64,000 bases of DNA, from positions 39,691,617 through 39,755,616 of the forward strand of contig OZ024863.1 in NCBI GenBank assembly GCA_964017155.1, read 5' to 3'. This document shows, one piece after another, positions 61,183-64,000 of this stretch (the first letter of the stretch is position 1; each line of letters begins with the position of its first letter). The translations under genes were made by a program, and so were the position numbers. The notes under the pieces were generated by a model. The model did not search any database and had not been told where the DNA came from. It saw only the letters and a list, made by a program, of their open reading frames with translations. Origin of the DNA: Oasisia sp. SBJ-2009 (taxonomy: Eukaryota > Annelida > Polychaeta > Sabellida > Siboglinidae).

Positions 61183-61763
61183 AATGATCAAACCCGTGTG
61201 CAGAGCCGTCAGAAGGGGAATCACCTTGAGGGAAACAGTGACATGTGTCGTGGGGCCTTTTGATTACTATCAATTCCAAGTGTCTAACTTCAAAGACATC
61301 GTCAACGGCATTGATTGAAAATCTAGTTAATTTTATCCCAGTTCGTTTCAGAATCGGCAACATTGCAGGATTTGCAAAGCATGAGTAAGTCTATGCTAAG
61401 GTTAGTTTCACCAGTAAGAATGATGTTCAATTCCTTAATTGGAATCACGCCCGTGGGTTTACAATTCGACGTAATTAGGATCTTCGATCGCCGAATAAAT
61501 GGCGACCTGCGTAAAGAGCTACGCATCCTGACGCAAAACTTTTCAAAAAGACGTATACCTAATGGTGTTCCAATTCACGATCACGAATCGAAATATGTAG
61601 TGTAAGCCTACCGTGTTCGTTGTCTCTGCACAGTAACCCGTTAGACAGCCAGATCATGGCATAAAGTGAGTAAGTCGTTGTTGTCACACACTCGGAAGTC
61701 GCTCCCTATGAAAGTCTGTGCAGGACAGCGCAATTTTTTCTATGGCTGCATAAAAAAGTAATA
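61183..61763. other. Unique CpG-richer DNA, unidentified
   Basis: Open frames of about 80 codons on plus (61363-61605) and of similar size on minus, none with a recognised motif. The composition differs from the AT-rich surroundings. It lies between two relics of the same LINE group and may be part of it or an unrelated insertion. Confidence 0.35.
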
Positions 61764-62094
61764 ACGGTAAAGGTCAGTTCTTATATAGCGCAGTATGCGA
61801 TTCTCAGAACTGTTCAAAGCGCTTTTACACTTTACTCCCTAGCAGACATGTTCAATCGAACACCATATCGGCTTCTCTGGAAAGGATTAAGTCACACGGC
61901 AATTCAATCGCGAAGACTACTCTTATACACATATTCACCACTGTCTGTAGCCAGGTACTCATTTATACAGGTGAGTGAACTGGAGCAACGTAGAGTTAAA
62001 AATCTTGCCCAGGGTTTTACACAGCAGCAAAGAATTCGTACTCGGGTCCACTTAGTCGAGAGTCCGATGCTCTACCTCTGAGCCACTGCGCTAT
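61764..62094 (-). mobile_element. tRNA-derived SINE, copy E (full length)
   Basis: 331 bp, from TTCTTATATAGCGCAGTATG (3' end) to the tRNA-like head. The head carries a perfect pol III A box on the minus strand (TAGCGCAGTGG, 62083-62093) and a mutated B box (AGTACGAATTC). With copy C it defines the family's full extent. Confidence 0.93.
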
Positions 62095-62913
62095 ACTCGT
62101 GTCCCCTAGACCTTTGAACTTTGGCAGCCACAGAGTTTAAATGTGCCCCCGCATGCTTTTCGAATGAGTCCCAGCTTTGGTTAGAAGACGCTCCCTCGTC
62201 TTCCGATAGATTGATGCAGCTACACGACGCCGGAGTCTAGCTAAGGCTTCAGGCACAGACTGACAAAGGAATATGGGAATATAATTTAGCCTCCAGTGGA
62301 GTTTAATTTTTGGCTAACCTCAAGTGACGTAATTGGATATTCTGGGAGTTGCAACTCGTTCTTGGTGTTGAAGGCAACTAGTACAAGTGGCACGGACATC
62401 TCCGAAACGAAAATCTACACGATCTTAATGTTACAGTAGATTAGTGTGAAGTCGCAGCTTAATAAAATCTTAGTCTCTACATGCCTGCAGACATCGTGGG
62501 ACTATGTGGTCCACTGTCACTGTTACCGTTTCGGACTAGTTCTGGTGGCTGGTAATTTCCACGGGCGGTTCTCAGCAGTGCTTGCATTCGCGTCACGCAG
62601 ATTCACAGCTCAGACGGACAACGAAATAAAAACAGCCATACTCGGACAACGTGAAGGAGATTTTTACTGACTGTGCGTCTACCTAATTCTGCCTCAAGTC
62701 GATACAACACGCAGGCCCGTTGCGAGATGGACATTTTGTGTGCATTTTTTTACTTCCCAAAACGTACTTGCACGTACGCGCGAGCTTCGCACTCTAGCTA
62801 GAGTCGACCTCACCACTTTATCAGTGACCAATGGACAGATATGCCACCTAGAAAGGCCAACGCAGCCTATTTCAAGAAATTTGGCGTCTGCAGGACTTTT
62901 TTCAAGGGGAAGT
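62095..62913. other. Unique DNA, no gene seen
   Basis: No recognised coding motif; a short palindromic stretch (CTCTAGCTAGAG) lies at 62792-62803. Confidence 0.5.
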
Positions 62914-63014
62914 ATGAATATAATGAATATAATGAATATAATGAATATAATGAATATAATGAATATAATGAATATAATGAATATAATGAATATAATGAAT
63001 ATAATGAATATACA

Positions 63015-63070
<56 letters not shown>
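62914..63070. repeat. 9-bp array (AATGAATAT)n then (AT)n
   Basis: Eleven nearly perfect 9-bp units at 62914-63012 run into an AT dinucleotide run at 63017-63070. Confidence 0.95.
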
Positions 63071-63073
<3 letters not shown>

Positions 63074-63359
63074 ACATCCAGTTTCACTCCCATCATATTG
63101 ATTCCTGAAAAATTATTTACTCGTGAAAGACGATATCTCATTTGTATCTCTGTTATTGGTGATCAGCTGCACCAGCGTGATTTAAAATGTTCTTTTGTGA
63201 GCCGTGATTCAGGTATCACTATGTCTTTCTTCGTGAAATATGTAGTAGTTCATTTATTCAAATTCAATGTGGAATGTGCTAACTACGTGATACAATAAAT
63301 GCTATTTTTCAGAGTGAACTTAAAAAAAAACATTCCCTGTGAATTATGATCCAGGATCT

Positions 63360-63690
63360 CTCCCCGCGCCGTTAATAACATGCTGAACGGACCAGGTCCC
63401 AGCACACTACCTTTGCTAACTTGGAAGGCGGTGGAGACATCGTTAGTGTCCAATACCTGAGCTCGCATGCCCTGTCTGACCATGCCCGTGCATCTGCCAT
63501 GAGATCTCACCTTTGTCATTATTTTCCAGAGGCTATCACGGCTCATCGTGTCAAATACTTCGGTCAGATCGACGCTGTATAGGTGTAGATATCGCAGTTC
63601 TGGTTCTGGCATTTTTCTGGAGTTAACAAGTCGCAAATAGCGTGTCAGTTGTGTCACTGTTTGCCCAGAACCCATTGGCTCTCTTGAAGA
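63360..63690 (-). pseudogene. LINE reverse-transcriptase relic (central part)
   Basis: The minus-strand frame reads LYSVDLTEVFDTMSRDSLWK, then IMTKV, VRQGMRAQVLD and VSKGSVLGPGPFSML. It corresponds to the VDLTKAFDTVxRDxLWxIM..FGCP and VKQGCVLAPxLFSM blocks of a non-LTR polymerase. The FADD box is missing because the similarity stops near 63375. It is the same LINE group and strand as 60500-60885, and lies on its 5' side. Confidence 0.82.
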
Positions 63691-64000
63691 AGATTACATT
63701 GCTCTAAGCAGAGGTCCAGAAAGTTTAGAAGTACGCGAGAAGGGTCTTTCCGGCGATAGGCAACCGAGAGATCCAACGTTGGTTGTCACATGCCAGACGA
63801 CTACTCTTTCACTTGTGCGGATGCCCAGGATAAGCATCCATCTTGGTGTATTACTTATGCATACCACATGACATAGAAAAGTGCAGTGAACTTTTCAACA
63901 AGGCATGGGTATGTACTATGTAGTTTTATAAACCTATACTAGGATAGTGCTAGCACCCCTTCCAGTACATTTGCCTATTGGGAGTAAACTGGTTGCTTTC
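63691..64000. other. Right edge, no gene seen
   Basis: The part to about 63780 may continue the LINE relic on the minus strand; beyond that nothing is recognised. Confidence 0.4.

Noticed and set aside
1..64000. CRISPR arrays among the tandem repeats
   Set aside because: Repeats are head-to-tail without unique spacers, and the window is eukaryotic.

Overview
The window looks like gene-poor, AT-rich nuclear DNA of a metazoan. One receptor gene with long introns sits among tandem repeats, tRNA-derived SINEs, small DNA transposons and decayed non-LTR retrotransposons. The split gene with GT-AG introns, the SINEs and the CR1/jockey-like LINEs rule out a prokaryote. The mix resembles marine invertebrate genomes, perhaps a lophotrochozoan, but nothing here fixes the phylum; that is an inference.

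The only intact gene I can support is on the minus strand, 22472 down to 6244. Six coding exons join in phase into a 449-residue rhodopsin-class (class A) G-protein-coupled receptor of peptide-receptor type. It has seven membrane segments, an ERY motif, a CWAP motif and an NPIIY motif. All five introns are GT-AG. Introns 1 to 3 are long (about 3.0, 3.0 and 7.9 kb) and hold most of the local repeats; introns 4 and 5 are short.

Intron 3 is the most unusual part. A roughly 306-bp hAT-type MITE sits 8 bp from the 3' edge of exon 3. Its 8-bp target-site duplication is the splice donor itself, so the donor exists twice, once on each side of the MITE. At the other end of the same intron, a 30-bp tandem array repeats the splice acceptor of exon 4 about a dozen times. 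Any upstream acceptor in that array would bring in an immediate stop codon.

The layout is as follows. 1-3.8 kb holds minisatellites (51-bp, about 35-bp and 39-bp units). 5.6-6.0 kb is a hAT-like MITE. 6.2-22.5 kb is the receptor gene, with 30-, 52- and 33-bp arrays and two members of the intron-3 MITE family inside its introns. 22.5-36 kb is mostly unique DNA with a SINE, LINE tails and three stretches that could be conserved non-coding DNA. 36-44 kb has a SINE, a 68-bp array and three more MITEs. 46-52 kb has TTAA-type transposons, one nested inside an older repeat. 53.7-54.8 kb is a truncated LINE with its 3' tail. 55.9-64 kb has further LINE relics and two SINEs, one split by a 1.6-kb hAT-like insertion.

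Apart from the receptor I found no gene I can support. The long open frames at 1-1.5 kb, 3.6-4.0 kb and 17.1-17.7 kb come from tandem units whose lengths are multiples of three.
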